A stretch of DNA of 64,000 nt from Mycolicibacterium doricum (lineage in GTDB: Bacteria; Actinomycetota; Actinomycetes; Mycobacteriales; Mycobacteriaceae): positions 1,860,001-1,924,000 of the forward strand of contig NZ_AP022605.1 in the NCBI RefSeq assembly GCF_010728155.1. The letters are read 5' to 3'. A program made the translations under genes and the position numbers. The notes beneath the pieces are model-generated. The model worked only from the letters and a program-made list of their open reading frames with translations. It searched no databases and was not told the origin of the DNA. This document shows positions 45,549 through 54,757 of this stretch, piece after piece; the stretch's first letter is position 1, and every line of letters starts with the position of its first letter.

Positions 45549-48077
45549 TCACCGCCGAGCGGCAGCCTGACCGCGAGTGATGGCGGTCGGCGTGTATCGG
45601 TGAGCCTTTTTGCGAGTTAGCGTGACCAGCTGGGTCAGCAGGATGCCGACGACGATCGCGGCCAGCACGCCGACGAGCTTCTGTTCGCCGAACAGCGGAT
45701 ACACCTGGTAGTGCGTCAGATAGATGAACAGTGACGCCTCGGCGATCACACCGGCAGTGACCGTGAAAGCGGATGGGCAGCGAATGGCGGGCAGCCAGAT
45801 CAGCAGCGCCAGCCCGATGAACACCAAGGCCTCGCGGTTGGGTTGGCCGAAGTACCCGACGATTCCGATCGCGAGGACCGCGGTCACGGCGAGCCGCTGC
45901 CACACCGTCGACGACTTCGAGGCAGCCCAGCCGATGGCGAAGAACCAGAACGCCAGCATGGTGAACCAGGCGGACTTGCCGAACCCGATGCCGAAGACGT
46001 CCCACCGCAGGGCCATGCCCAGGGCCAGGAATGCCGCCGCAACGCCGAACGGCCACCGGCGTTCGGCGCGGTCACCCCACCGCGTCGCGCACAGCAGCGC
46101 CAGCCCGACCAGAACCCACACCAGGAACTCGACGAACCACAACCGCCCAGCGGTCATGCTGTCCTCTGGGCCCAGGAACTTGTTGGCCAGCAACACATTC
46201 GAGGCCGCATAGTCGTCGGTGACCAGCAGCGCGAATGCCACCCACAGTATGGCGGGCACGGCGATCCACCTGATGGTGCTGACCAGGTGACGCACCCGGG
46301 TGGCGCGCGGCAGGGGGGTGAGGCAGAAGCGGCCGAAGTTGTATCCGGCGACGCCCAACAGAACGTGCGCGCCGCCCCACAACACCCACAGCTCCGCGTG
46401 CGAGCCGGCGACCAAAACGATCGCCGCCGCACGCAGCGCCACGCTGGTCTCCAGCGTTGTTCCCCACCACCGGCGGGTCTTGCGGGCGGACTCCAGCTCG
46501 CTCAGCGGCAGCCGCGGCCAATCCGCTGGCAGGTGCCCGAGCGCGCGTTCGAGCCGCACCGACATGGCGACGTAAGACAGCGAGTTGCCGCCGAGGTCGA
46601 CGAAGCTACTGCGGGGATCGACGTCGGCCGTGTCGATCTGCAGCACGTCGGCGAACAGACCGCGCAGGTCCAGGCGGGCATCGGCGGTCGTCGGCTCGGC
46701 GGCCCGCTCGCGCAGGCTGCGATAGTCCGGCTTGCCGGTGGGCAGGCGGGGGATCTCGTCGACGTCCACCACCCGGATCGCGGCCCGGGGCAGCCCCGAC
46801 GCGTCGGCCGCCGCGGCAGCGACGTCGGTGTCCTCGGGACAATCGACGGCGCCCACGAGCAGCAGGCCGTCGCCGTCGGTGCAGATCGCGGTGACGCCGT
46901 CGGCGTGCAGGGCCGACTCGACGCGTTGCAGGTCGATGCGCAGTCCGTACAGCTTGACGAACCGGTCGCTGCGCCCGACCACCTCGTAGAGGCCGTCGCG
47001 GCGCTGCCGGGAGATGTCGCCGGTGCGCAGTTCCTCGATCCCGGCATCACTGGCGAGATCGGCGGCGGTGTGGGCGTACCCCATCATGACGTTGGGTCCG
47101 CGGTAGAAGAGTTCGCCGGTGCCGTCGGGCATTCCGTCGACCGGCTCGATGCGGAACGACCCACCGGGGATCGGAATGCCGATCGACTCGGGATGGTCGT
47201 GAGCGAGTTCCGGCGGCAGATACGCCATGCGCGCGGTGGCCTCGGTGGCGCCGTACATGACGAAGAATCGCCAACCCGCCCGCCCGCCGAGGTCTGCCAG
47301 CCGGCGCACGCGATCCGGGTCGAGCCGTCCGCCGGCCTGGGTGACGTAGCGCAGGTCCGGCAGCGACATCGCCTCGAAGCCGATCCGGTCGAGCAGCTCG
47401 AAGGTATGCGGAACACCCGCGAACGACGTTGCGCCGCACTTCCGGAACACGTTCCAGAAGTCGTCGTCGACCACGGAGAGGTCGGTGAGCACGACTGCGG
47501 CTCCGCGCAGCAGGTGACTGTGGATCACCGACAGGCCATAGCAGTACGACATCGGCAGAGTCGTTGCGGCCCTGTCGGTTCGGGTGATGTCGAGATAGGT
47601 GGCGATAGAATCGGCGTTGGCGGCGAGGTTGAACCGGGACAATCGCACCAGCTTAGGGGAGCCGGTACTGCCGGACGTCGAAAGGAGCAGGGCCAGGTCC
47701 GGGTGGAGTTCGGGGGTGGTCCGGTAGCGTGGGCCGTCGGTGACGACGCCGTCGGTGACGATGACGTCGGGGCGGTAGGTGTCGACGACCGACCGGTTGT
47801 CACCGCCCGCGGGCACGGGCAGCACCACGTGGTGGCCGGCGAGCGCACCGAGGTAGGTCACCAGCGTGGGCAGGTCGTTGCGGGTCTCGAGCAGGACGAG
47901 CTTGCGGCAAGTACCCAGTTCCTCGGCGCGGGTCGCGACCTGCGTCGCGAGTTCGGCGTAGGTAACGGCCTTCTCGGCGGTGATCACCGCGACGGCGTCG
48001 CCGTGGCAGGCAAGGTGGTCAACGAGCCGCTCGAACATCACGGCGCGGTCATCGCCCGTCGCGCGGGCGGTCATCAA
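45549..48077 (-). CDS. Adenylation - carrier protein - acyltransferase-3 fusion
   Basis: 842 residues from ATG 48077; an internal ATG at 48038 is possible because the first option overlaps the ABC ATPase gene by 29 bp. Adenylation domain 1-455: STSGSTGSPKLV, YGATEAT, TGDISRQ, GRSDRFVKLYGLRI and Lys in PTGKPDY. Carrier domain 470-540 with the phosphopantetheine Ser in DLGGNSLSYV. Residues 555-835 are an acyltransferase-3 membrane domain of about ten helices. It could activate an acyl or amino acid, load it on its own carrier and transfer it across or at the membrane. Last gene of an iron-type ABC transporter operon. Confidence 0.85.
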   Translation of the reverse strand: MMTARATGDDRAVMFERLVDHLACHGDAVAVITAEKAVTYAELATQVATRAEELGTCRKLVLLETRNDLPTLVTYLGALAGHHVVLPVPAGGDNRSVVDTYRPDVIVTDGVVTDGPRYRTTPELHPDLALLLSTSGSTGSPKLVRLSRFNLAANADSIATYLDITRTDRAATTLPMSYCYGLSVIHSHLLRGAAVVLTDLSVVDDDFWNVFRKCGATSFAGVPHTFELLDRIGFEAMSLPDLRYVTQAGGRLDPDRVRRLADLGGRAGWRFFVMYGATEATARMAYLPPELAHDHPESIGIPIPGGSFRIEPVDGMPDGTGELFYRGPNVMMGYAHTAADLASDAGIEELRTGDISRQRRDGLYEVVGRSDRFVKLYGLRIDLQRVESALHADGVTAICTDGDGLLLVGAVDCPEDTDVAAAAADASGLPRAAIRVVDVDEIPRLPTGKPDYRSLRERAAEPTTADARLDLRGLFADVLQIDTADVDPRSSFVDLGGNSLSYVAMSVRLERALGHLPADWPRLPLSELESARKTRRWWGTTLETSVALRAAAIVLVAGSHAELWVLWGGAHVLLGVAGYNFGRFCLTPLPRATRVRHLVSTIRWIAVPAILWVAFALLVTDDYAASNVLLANKFLGPEDSMTAGRLWFVEFLVWVLVGLALLCATRWGDRAERRWPFGVAAAFLALGMALRWDVFGIGFGKSAWFTMLAFWFFAIGWAASKSSTVWQRLAVTAVLAIGIVGYFGQPNREALVFIGLALLIWLPAIRCPSAFTVTAGVIAEASLFIYLTHYQVYPLFGEQKLVGVLAAIVVGILLTQLVTLTRKKAHRYTPTAITRGQAAARR

Positions 48078-49128
48078 ACACTACGGCGGCACCGGTGACG
48101 TGGATGCGGACCTTGGCGTCGACCGCGGGCGGCGCGACGCTGTGCTGGCGGACGGTGATCGGCGCGGCGTCGCCGCCGAGGTCCACGGTGAGCAGGACGT
48201 CGTGGCCGCGGAACTCCGACGCCAGGACCGTCGCCATCCCGTCGCTGCGGTCGTCGTCGGAAACTGCCGCCGCCTCCAATTGCTCCGGGCGGAGCATCAG
48301 CGTGCCACCGCCGTCGGGTACGGAGCCGCGGACGGGAAGGCGGCCCAGCGCCGAGGTAGCGACCCCGCCGGTCACGGTGCACGGCAGCAGCACGCAGTCA
48401 CCGAGGAATTCGGCGGTGAAACGATCGTTGGGTTCTCGGTAGACCGCCTGCGGCGTACCGACTTTGGTGAACCGGCCGTCGCGCATCACCGCGACCTGGT
48501 CGGCGATCGACAGCGCCTCCTCCTGATCGTGAGTGACGATCAGGGTGGTAACGCCGGCGTCGGAGAGCAGTGTCGCCACGGCCTTGCGGGTCGACGCCCG
48601 CAGTCCGGTGTCCAGGGCGCTGAACGGTTCGTCGAGCAGCATGAGCGCGGGCTGGCGGGCGAGGGCGCGGGCGAGGGCCACGCGCTGCTGCTGTCCCCCG
48701 GAGAGTTCGTGCGGCCGGCGCGCGGCGTAGGACTCGTCGAGGGAGACGGTAGCGAGCAGTTCGGCGACGCGCGGCTGGACGTTGCGGCGGCCCGACAGCC
48801 CGTAGGCGATGTTCTGGCCCACGGTCAGGTGCGGGAACAGCGCGCCGTCCTGCGCGACGTAGCCCACGTCGCGGCGATGCGCGGGGGTACTGCTGCCGGC
48901 TGCTGCCACCTGGCGTCCGGCGATGGAAACCGTTCCCGCGTCGGGGTTCTCGAAGCCGGCGACCAGACGCAGCAGCGTGGTCTTGCCGCAGCCGGAGGCG
49001 CCGACCACGGCGGTGATCGTGCCCGCGGTGACGCCGAGGTCGATGCCGTGCAGCACGGTGTGGCTGCCGAAGGCCTTGGTTAGCCCGGTGACGTCGAGCG
49101 CGTTGCCGGTGACCCCGCGGATCGTCAT
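48049..49128 (-). CDS. fbpC: Iron(III)-type ABC transporter ATPase
   Basis: 359 residues from ATG 49128. Walker A GASGCGKTT near residue 45, signature LSGGQQQR near 145, Walker B LMLLDEP, H-loop THDQ. The C-terminal extension (residues 240-359) is the TOBE-like regulatory part usual for FbpC/PotA ATPases. It energises uptake through the two-domain permease it overlaps (ATGA). Downstream it overlaps the adenylation gene. Iron as substrate is inferred from the binding protein family and the DtxR-like box. Confidence 0.88.
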   Translation of the reverse strand: MTIRGVTGNALDVTGLTKAFGSHTVLHGIDLGVTAGTITAVVGASGCGKTTLLRLVAGFENPDAGTVSIAGRQVAAAGSSTPAHRRDVGYVAQDGALFPHLTVGQNIAYGLSGRRNVQPRVAELLATVSLDESYAARRPHELSGGQQQRVALARALARQPALMLLDEPFSALDTGLRASTRKAVATLLSDAGVTTLIVTHDQEEALSIADQVAVMRDGRFTKVGTPQAVYREPNDRFTAEFLGDCVLLPCTVTGGVATSALGRLPVRGSVPDGGGTLMLRPEQLEAAAVSDDDRSDGMATVLASEFRGHDVLLTVDLGGDAAPITVRQHSVAPPAVDAKVRIHVTGAAVVFDDRPRDGR

Positions 49129-50735
49129 AGCGCGGCCGCCCTGCTGGACTGCTGGAACAGCACGACTGTCACCGGAACCGCGAGCACGACGAGCAGCAGC
49201 GCATACGGTGCGGCGCTGGCGTAGGACAGTTCGCTCGACAGCGACCAGAATCGCATCGCCAGGGTGTTGGTGCCAGTCGGTGCCAGCAGCAGGGTGGCGG
49301 TCAGCTCGGTGGCTACGGCGACGAATACCAGCGAGGCGCCTGCGGCGGCGGCAGGTGCGGTGAGCCGCAACGTGACTCGCAGCAAGGTGCGGGTGGGGGA
49401 TACGCCGAGCGAGCGCGACGCCTCCTCCAGCGTCGGCGGCACTTGGGCCAACCCCGACCGCAGGTTGACCATCGCGCGGGGCATGAACATCAGCACGTAG
49501 GCCGCGAGCACCAGCGTGGCGGTCTGGTATAGGGGCGGTGCGAAGCGGATCGCCACGGTGACGAGCGCGAGCGCGGTCACGATGCCTGGCATCGAGCTGG
49601 TCACGAAGTTCGAGCCCTCGACGAAGCGGGCGAAGAAGCCGCGGTGCCGCACCGCGATCCAGGCGAAGGGGAAGGCCAGCACCGTCGTCAGCGCTGCGGC
49701 CGCGGCGGCCAGCGCCACAGTCTGCACGGTCGACGGCACGATCTCGTAGAGCGCCCACACGTCGCTGCCGCCGATCCACAGCCACCGCAGGATCGTCCAC
49801 ACCGGAACGCCGAGGGCCAGCACGGCCAGTGCGGCGAGGGCGGCCAGTGCTAAAAAGGTCATGGCGCCCAGTCGATGGGGCAGCGAGGTGCGCTGGGCGC
49901 CGGAACCGAGTCGGGCGTAGCGGGCGTTGCCGCGCACCCCGGCCTCGCCGACGAGCAAAACCAGGCACAGCAGCATCAGAACGCCTGCGAGCGTGCTGCC
50001 CGCCGCGCCGTCGAACGTGGCCTGGAACTGTTCGAAGATCGCGGTGGTGAACGTCGAGAAGCGCAGCATGGCGAACGCGCCGTACTCGGCCAGCAGGTGC
50101 ACGCCGATGAGCAGTCCGCCGCCGAGGACCGCCAGGCGAAGCTGTGGCAGCACCACGCGCCGGAATACGGCCGCCGGGCTGGAACCGAGCGTGCGTGCGG
50201 ATTCCTCGATCGCCGGGTCGAGGCGACGGAGCGTGGCGGCGGCGGGCACGTAGACGAACGGGAAGTACGACAGCGAGGAGACGAGAATGCCTGCCCAGAA
50301 ACCGTGCAGGGCCGGGACGACGCTGACCCATGCGTAGCTGTTGATGAAGGCGGGCACCGCCAGGGGAGCGACGAACAGCGGTCGCCAGATCGCCCGGCCG
50401 GGGATGTCGGAGCGTTCCACCAGCCATGCCGCTCCGATGCCGAGCACGATGCAGATCGGGACCGTGACGACGACGAGACCGACAGTGTTGACGAACAATT
50501 CGAGCACGCGTGGCCGTGCGACGAGTTCCCACACCCGCGTCGGCCCCAGCGACACCACCGACCAGGCGACGTACCCGATCGGCACGAACGTCGCGACGAC
50601 CAGCAGCACCACGCCGGCGGTGAGGACCGGCCCCGGCCGCGTGGCAGCTGCCCGGCCGGGCACCTCCGACGGCGTAACGGCGTCGATCAGCGCCGCGTCG
50701 ACGGCCGTCGCGGTGGGAGTGACCACGTCAGCCAC
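49125..50735 (-). CDS. fbpB: Iron(III)-type ABC transporter permease, fused double domain
   Basis: 536 residues with about 12 membrane helices in two halves, each with a permease EAA-type loop (EESARTLGSSPAAVFRRVVLP near 170 and EEASRSLGVSPTRTLLRVTL near 440). The family is that of FbpB/SfuB/ThiP permeases. The start is GTG 50735, 4 bp after the binding-protein stop. Length is typical for the fused type. Confidence 0.9.
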   Translation of the reverse strand: MADVVTPTATAVDAALIDAVTPSEVPGRAAATRPGPVLTAGVVLLVVATFVPIGYVAWSVVSLGPTRVWELVARPRVLELFVNTVGLVVVTVPICIVLGIGAAWLVERSDIPGRAIWRPLFVAPLAVPAFINSYAWVSVVPALHGFWAGILVSSLSYFPFVYVPAAATLRRLDPAIEESARTLGSSPAAVFRRVVLPQLRLAVLGGGLLIGVHLLAEYGAFAMLRFSTFTTAIFEQFQATFDGAAGSTLAGVLMLLCLVLLVGEAGVRGNARYARLGSGAQRTSLPHRLGAMTFLALAALAALAVLALGVPVWTILRWLWIGGSDVWALYEIVPSTVQTVALAAAAAALTTVLAFPFAWIAVRHRGFFARFVEGSNFVTSSMPGIVTALALVTVAIRFAPPLYQTATLVLAAYVLMFMPRAMVNLRSGLAQVPPTLEEASRSLGVSPTRTLLRVTLRLTAPAAAAGASLVFVAVATELTATLLLAPTGTNTLAMRFWSLSSELSYASAAPYALLLVVLAVPVTVVLFQQSSRAAAL

Positions 50736-50739
50736 CCAT

Positions 50740-51762
50740 CTAGAGCAGGCCCGCCTTCGTCATCAGGTCGGTGACCTTCTGCGCGTCGAGGTTCGACGGG
50801 TTCACGGCGGGTGCCTGCAGGTCGACAAGAGGCACCAGCGCGGGGTTGGCCGGAACGCCGCTGGCCACGGGGTACTCGAACGACGTGCCCTTCTCGAGCA
50901 CTTCTTGGCCGGCGTTGCTGGTGATGAAGGTCAAAAACTTCTGGGCGTCTTCTTTCTTCTTGCTGGAGTTCAAGATGCCGCCGCCGGAGATCGAGACGAA
51001 GGCGCCCGGGTCTTGGTTCCGGAAGTAGTGCAGAGCGGTGTTGCCCGAGATTTCCTTGGTCTGCGACTGATCGCGGAACCAGTAATAGTGGTAGATGATC
51101 CCGCCCTCGACCTGGCCGTCGTTGACGGCGCGCAGCGTGGCGATGTTGTCGGAGTAGATCTCCGCGCCTGCCTTCATGCCGGCCAGCCACTGGCCGGTGG
51201 CCCGTTCACCGGTGAGTTCCAGCATTGCCGCGACGATGGCCTGGAAGTCGGGCTTGACCGGCGGGGCACCCCAACGGCCCTTCCATTCTGGCTTTTCCAG
51301 ATCCATGATCGAAGTCGGCAGCTGAGCCTCGGTGAGCTTGGTCTTGTCGTAGGCGAACACGGTGGTACGGGCGGCGACGCCGGTCCACTTACTCGTGGCG
51401 GGGCGGAACTGTGGTGGCACCTGAGCGATCGTGGCCTCGTCGACGTCGGTGAACAGGCCGTCCCTCTCGACCGCGGCCATGGCGGGCGAGTTCTCGGTAA
51501 GGAACACGTCGGCCGGCGACGCGTCGCCCTCGGCGATTAACTGGTTGCCCAATTCGGTGTCGCCGCCCTGGCGATAGGTGACCTTGATGCCGGTCTCCTT
51601 GGTGAAGGCGTCGATCCACTCCTTGGTCAGCGACTCGTGCTGCGCGTTGTAGACCAGCAGGCCGTCCTCCTCGGAGGACGAGCAGGCAGTAAGACCTGCT
51701 GCCAGCCCCCCAGCGACAATGAGGGTGACGATGCGATTCCAGCGAGTGCGACGGGTTGACAT
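50740..51762 (-). CDS. fbpA: Iron(III)-type substrate-binding lipoprotein
   Basis: 340 residues from ATG 51762, GGAGAA 9 bp upstream. Lipobox LTACS near residue 27; then a periplasmic-binding fold of the FbpA/AfuA class (LLVYNAQHESLTKEWIDAF, DVFLTENSPAMAAVERDG). A Tyr pair used to hold Fe3+ may be the YHYYWF segment near residue 225. It is the first gene of the operon, and its upstream region contains a DtxR/IdeR-like box at 51779-51797, so induction under iron starvation is expected. Confidence 0.88.
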   Translation of the reverse strand: MSTRRTRWNRIVTLIVAGGLAAGLTACSSSEEDGLLVYNAQHESLTKEWIDAFTKETGIKVTYRQGGDTELGNQLIAEGDASPADVFLTENSPAMAAVERDGLFTDVDEATIAQVPPQFRPATSKWTGVAARTTVFAYDKTKLTEAQLPTSIMDLEKPEWKGRWGAPPVKPDFQAIVAAMLELTGERATGQWLAGMKAGAEIYSDNIATLRAVNDGQVEGGIIYHYYWFRDQSQTKEISGNTALHYFRNQDPGAFVSISGGGILNSSKKKEDAQKFLTFITSNAGQEVLEKGTSFEYPVASGVPANPALVPLVDLQAPAVNPSNLDAQKVTDLMTKAGLL

Positions 51763-51778
51763 CCACGACACTTTCTCC

Positions 51779-51797
51779 GAGGTGAGCCTTGGCTAAC
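51779..51797. promoter_or_regulatory. DtxR/IdeR-like iron box
   Basis: GAGGTGAGCCTTGGCTAAC matches the DtxR consensus TTAGGTTAGCCTAACCTAA at about 14 of 17 aligned core positions (AGGTGAGCCT then GGCTAA). It lies 17 bp upstream of the binding-protein start, where a repressor would block transcription or its start. Consensus quoted from memory. Confidence 0.6.
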
Positions 51798-51906
51798 GAA
51801 CATACCCTTCGGCATGGCGCCGTTTTAAGTCGCAGGCCCTTGCTGCGGACGGGCGCGCCGCTCTGCCTCGCCCCGTCTCACGGAGCCCCCACTTAGAGTT
51901 CGCACC

Positions 51907-52863
51907 GTGGTGGACAGCTACGAAGTCGTCGACCTCGCCGACTGGACTCGCGGTGAGAGCGAACCAGGAGGTGACGAAGCGAAACGATGGTTCATAGCAC
52001 CAGAGACTTCGCCGCATGCCGGGCACTGGTTGTTCAAGCCACGCCGCATCAAAACCCTCGAACTGTCCAAAGAACGTCGGCATCGCGGCGACAAACCCGA
52101 CGTGCTCGTTCGCGGAGAGGACTGGGCGGAGAAGATCTCCTACGAGGTCGCCCAGCTGCTGTCTGTGCCTGCAGCGGAAACGGAGTTGGCGACAGTTGTC
52201 CAGTTGCGCACCCACGAACGCGTCTATGGCTCGATGAGCCGAGACATGCGGCCTCGCGCGTGGGCATGGACCCCGGGAGCAGCATTGCTTGCTGAGCGCG
52301 ACGACGAGTTCGATGCCAAATCCTGCCGCGGCCATACGATTAGCGCCATTCGCGAAGCATTAGAGGGGCTGCAAGGTCCGGAGGGCACCAGTTACGCCGA
52401 CTGGCCCGCATTCGATGTCTTCGCGGGCTATCTGCTCCTGGACGCCTGGATCGCGAACACTGACCGGCATGCGCACAATTGGGGGGTGCTGCAAAACTCC
52501 AGGACAGGTAACGTTTGCCTCGGTCCAAGCTTTGATCACGGGTCGGCCCTCGCCAGCGGTGACGAGGATAGGGTCCGTGCCCAGCGAATTGAGCAGAAGA
52601 CCGTCGTGCAGTGGTGCGAGCACGGGCGAACAACCCGCTTTAACGCCGGCGAGGCGATCGGCCTGGTAAATGTCGCCGCGGAGGCCCTGTCAGTCTGCGG
52701 AGGCGCGGCACGACAACACTGGACAGCTCAAATAACCGACGTTGACCTGGATCTATGCTTCGATATCGTTGCAGCGACACCAAATCTGTCGGACCCGACC
52801 CGTAGTTTCGTGAGGACAGCACTCGCCACTAATCGAAAGCGAATCCGTGATGCACTCCGTTGA
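51907..52863 (+). CDS. HipA-like Ser/Thr kinase without antitoxin neighbour
   Basis: 318 residues. The HipA/PI-kinase-like catalytic core is seen as NTDRHAHNWGV near 184 (catalytic Asp and Asn) and FDHGSAL near 209 (metal-binding DFG-like Asp). It lacks the N-terminal HipA subdomain and the long P-loop region, so it is a short, catalytic-only form. No HipB-like HTH gene is next to it. Instead its 3' end overlaps a HIRAN-domain gene by 14 bp. The pair is therefore a two-gene unit unlike hipBA. Start GTG 51907. Confidence 0.78.
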   Translation: MVDSYEVVDLADWTRGESEPGGDEAKRWFIAPETSPHAGHWLFKPRRIKTLELSKERRHRGDKPDVLVRGEDWAEKISYEVAQLLSVPAAETELATVVQLRTHERVYGSMSRDMRPRAWAWTPGAALLAERDDEFDAKSCRGHTISAIREALEGLQGPEGTSYADWPAFDVFAGYLLLDAWIANTDRHAHNWGVLQNSRTGNVCLGPSFDHGSALASGDEDRVRAQRIEQKTVVQWCEHGRTTRFNAGEAIGLVNVAAEALSVCGGAARQHWTAQITDVDLDLCFDIVAATPNLSDPTRSFVRTALATNRKRIRDALR

Positions 52864-53626
52864 TCTCTTAGTCGAGTCGACAGATGCTGACCCAGGTCTT
52901 CGTCGGTCGAGGTTGATTGTCACGCGTCGCGGTGCTGACGATGGGGTGTATCGGGCGATTGGCTACCTCGATAGGTTGACCGGAGGGGCCGAGCGCCCGA
53001 CGTATCAATTCACGTACTTGGCTCGCGTGGCGGCTGATCCTGCTTTCGTGCCGGTCGTTGGGTTCCGTGACGTCAGCCGTCTTTACCGTTCCGAGAGGCT
53101 ATTTCCATCGTTCGCCGACCGGGTGATGAGCGCTAAGCGGCCGGACCGTCCTCAATACCTTGAGGCTTTGGATCTCGATGCCGACGCTGATGCCTGGGAG
53201 ATCCTGACCGCGTCCGGCGGGCATCGCGAAGGCGACCCGATCGAACTCGTCTCAATACCCCGATTCGATCGGACCACAGGCGAAACGTCGGCGCACTTCC
53301 TTGCTCACGGTGTCAGGCATCGCAGCGTAGAGGCCAGCCACCGAATAACCGCCCTTCGGGCGGGCCATCGCCTCGGACTGGAGCGCGACCTCGAGAACCC
53401 TGTTAACTCAGCGGCGATCCGGGTTGTTGATCGTGGGATGCACTTGGGGTTTGTGCCCGATCCCCTTCTTGACTACGTCCATTCGGTAATGGCCAGCGGC
53501 ACTTACGATCTGACAGTCATGCGCGCCAACCCTGCTGTAACTCATCCGCACCTGCGGCTACTGCTGCGCTTGGGCGGACATTGCAGTTCTTTTGTGTTCG
53601 ACAGCCCGGACTGGAATGCGGTCTAA
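52850..53626 (+). CDS. HIRAN-domain protein with HipA N-terminal-like region
   Basis: 258 residues from ATG 52850, overlapping the kinase gene by 14 bp. Residues 1-130 resemble the N-terminal subdomain of HipA (YQFTYLARVAADPAFVPVVG, RLFPSFADRVM, RPDRPQYLEALDLD, GGHREGDPIELV). Residues 165-235 match a HIRAN domain (GLERDLENPVNSAAIRVVD, MHLGFVPDPLLDYV), a fold that binds 3' DNA ends in eukaryotic helicases. The pair looks like a HipA split into two proteins plus a DNA-end reader, suggesting a defence or damage-response switch. Confidence 0.75.
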   Translation: MHSVDLLVESTDADPGLRRSRLIVTRRGADDGVYRAIGYLDRLTGGAERPTYQFTYLARVAADPAFVPVVGFRDVSRLYRSERLFPSFADRVMSAKRPDRPQYLEALDLDADADAWEILTASGGHREGDPIELVSIPRFDRTTGETSAHFLAHGVRHRSVEASHRITALRAGHRLGLERDLENPVNSAAIRVVDRGMHLGFVPDPLLDYVHSVMASGTYDLTVMRANPAVTHPHLRLLLRLGGHCSSFVFDSPDWNAV

Positions 53627-53900
53627 CTCCACTCCCGTTCCACCTTGATAGTTCGAACGGCAAATGCACAGTTAAGCGCTTCAAGGGCATCTTGCCGGAG
53701 GGTGCCCGGAATTGCCTCTGCGACATCATGTTTGGTGACTGGATTATCAGCCCTGCTTATCGCACGCCTCCAAAGGCCAGTAGGAGCTTCGAAGTCCTGG
53801 AGGTGGTATAGCGTCCGCCGGTTCTCATTGAGCGATCAAGGCGCGAAGCTAGGTCGGCGTCGAACCAATGTCTTTCTCTCCCAATGCGGATAAGGCGGCC
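53623..53900 (-). pseudogene. Decayed gene remnant, unknown
   Basis: Minus strand, ending at TAG 53623-53625. Seventy codons read LYHLQDFEAPTGLWRRAISR, then VTKHDVAEAIPGTLRQDALE and AFAVRTIKVEREW, which looks like authentic protein. They begin after a TGA at 53836-53838, and the likely upstream part (HWFDADLASRLDRS) is in a different frame. I do not recognise the family. It overlaps the HIRAN 3' end by 4 bp. Confidence 0.3.
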
Positions 53901-54403
53901 CAGGCCCCAGCGCTCAGTGTTCGGTGTTGGAGGGTGTTGCCACTTCAACGTGCCGGCAAGCTCTCGCTCGCAGCAGGCGTGGGCACACAATATGCAGGCC
54001 AGATCAGCCCCGAGATGATAGCAACGGGTTGCCTCGACAATGAGAAAACCGTTTCATAGCCGCCGGCGGACGATCCATAAAGCCCTGGGCCACCATATGA
54101 CTCGACGATTAGGTTGACCTCGGCCCGACGAATCGGCTCTTCGTCTATGTCGGTGCACATCGACAAACGTCTCTGTGCGTGCAGATGCCAGTTCGGCTGA
54201 TCGAATCACGAGGTGCAACTGTAGGGCAACGGGGGATCGATCCGCTGTCCGCGCGGACGTCTTCACTGCAGTCGCAAACCGGGATGAGCCACCTGGACTG
54301 AAGAGCACTAGAATTGGTACCCCTCCACGCTATTGGCATACTGCGCTCTATTCGTGCACTATTTCCGGGACAGTCGCAGGCGGGTATGCCGACGGCGCGG
54401 CGC
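53836..54403. other. Lower-GC stretch without a supported gene
   Basis: 568 bp, less GC-rich than its surroundings and with scattered stops in all frames. Except for the possible upstream part of the decayed gene (to about 53900) nothing coding or repeated is seen. Such base composition is common in imported DNA. Confidence 0.4.
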
Positions 54404-54745
54404 CTAAGGTGCCAGGGCTGCCCGCAGGTCTTCGGGTATTGGCATCGGCGTCGTCAGGCCCGCCGCCGTCCGGCCCGTGTTGCCCTCGGGGTAGCGCCCC
54501 GCGAATGAACCGGGTGCGGCGACGACGATCCGGACGACCTGACCGAAGGCCTCACGCCGGTCGCGCTGTCGGACGGCCAGCACAAACATGGCAGCGTGGT
54601 TACAGGTGTGTAGCCATGGGTCAGGCTGCGAGACAATGTGCGCCCGTTCGAGGTGGTGCCAGCGCGCCGCGGCGGTGCCAGCTGCTTTCGCGGCCGTCAT
54701 CTCGCGTCGGTAGACGTCCCTCCCGTTGTCGGTGATGCGGCTCAT
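54404..54745 (-). CDS. DUF3703 protein (copy 2)
   Basis: 113 residues from ATG 54745. Close to copy 1 (19091): shared YRREM, LERAHIVSQPDPWLHTCNHA, RDRREAFGQVVR, RYPEGNT. It starts 12 bp after the stop of a cation diffusion facilitator remnant, so its parent operon was CDF - DUF3703. Family function unknown. This copy gives the clean N-terminus (MSRITDNGRDVYRREM) that copy 1 lacks. Confidence 0.8.
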   Translation of the reverse strand: MSRITDNGRDVYRREMTAAKAAGTAAARWHHLERAHIVSQPDPWLHTCNHAAMFVLAVRQRDRREAFGQVVRIVVAAPGSFAGRYPEGNTGRTAAGLTTPMPIPEDLRAALAP

Positions 54746-54757
54746 GTCGCGCTCCGT

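Noticed and set aside
45843-48098. Very long plus-strand open frame (751 codons) opposite the adenylation gene
   Set aside because: Mirror of the adenylation-acyltransferase gene, caused by high GC at third codon positions; the sequence is Arg/Gly/Asp-rich without family motifs.
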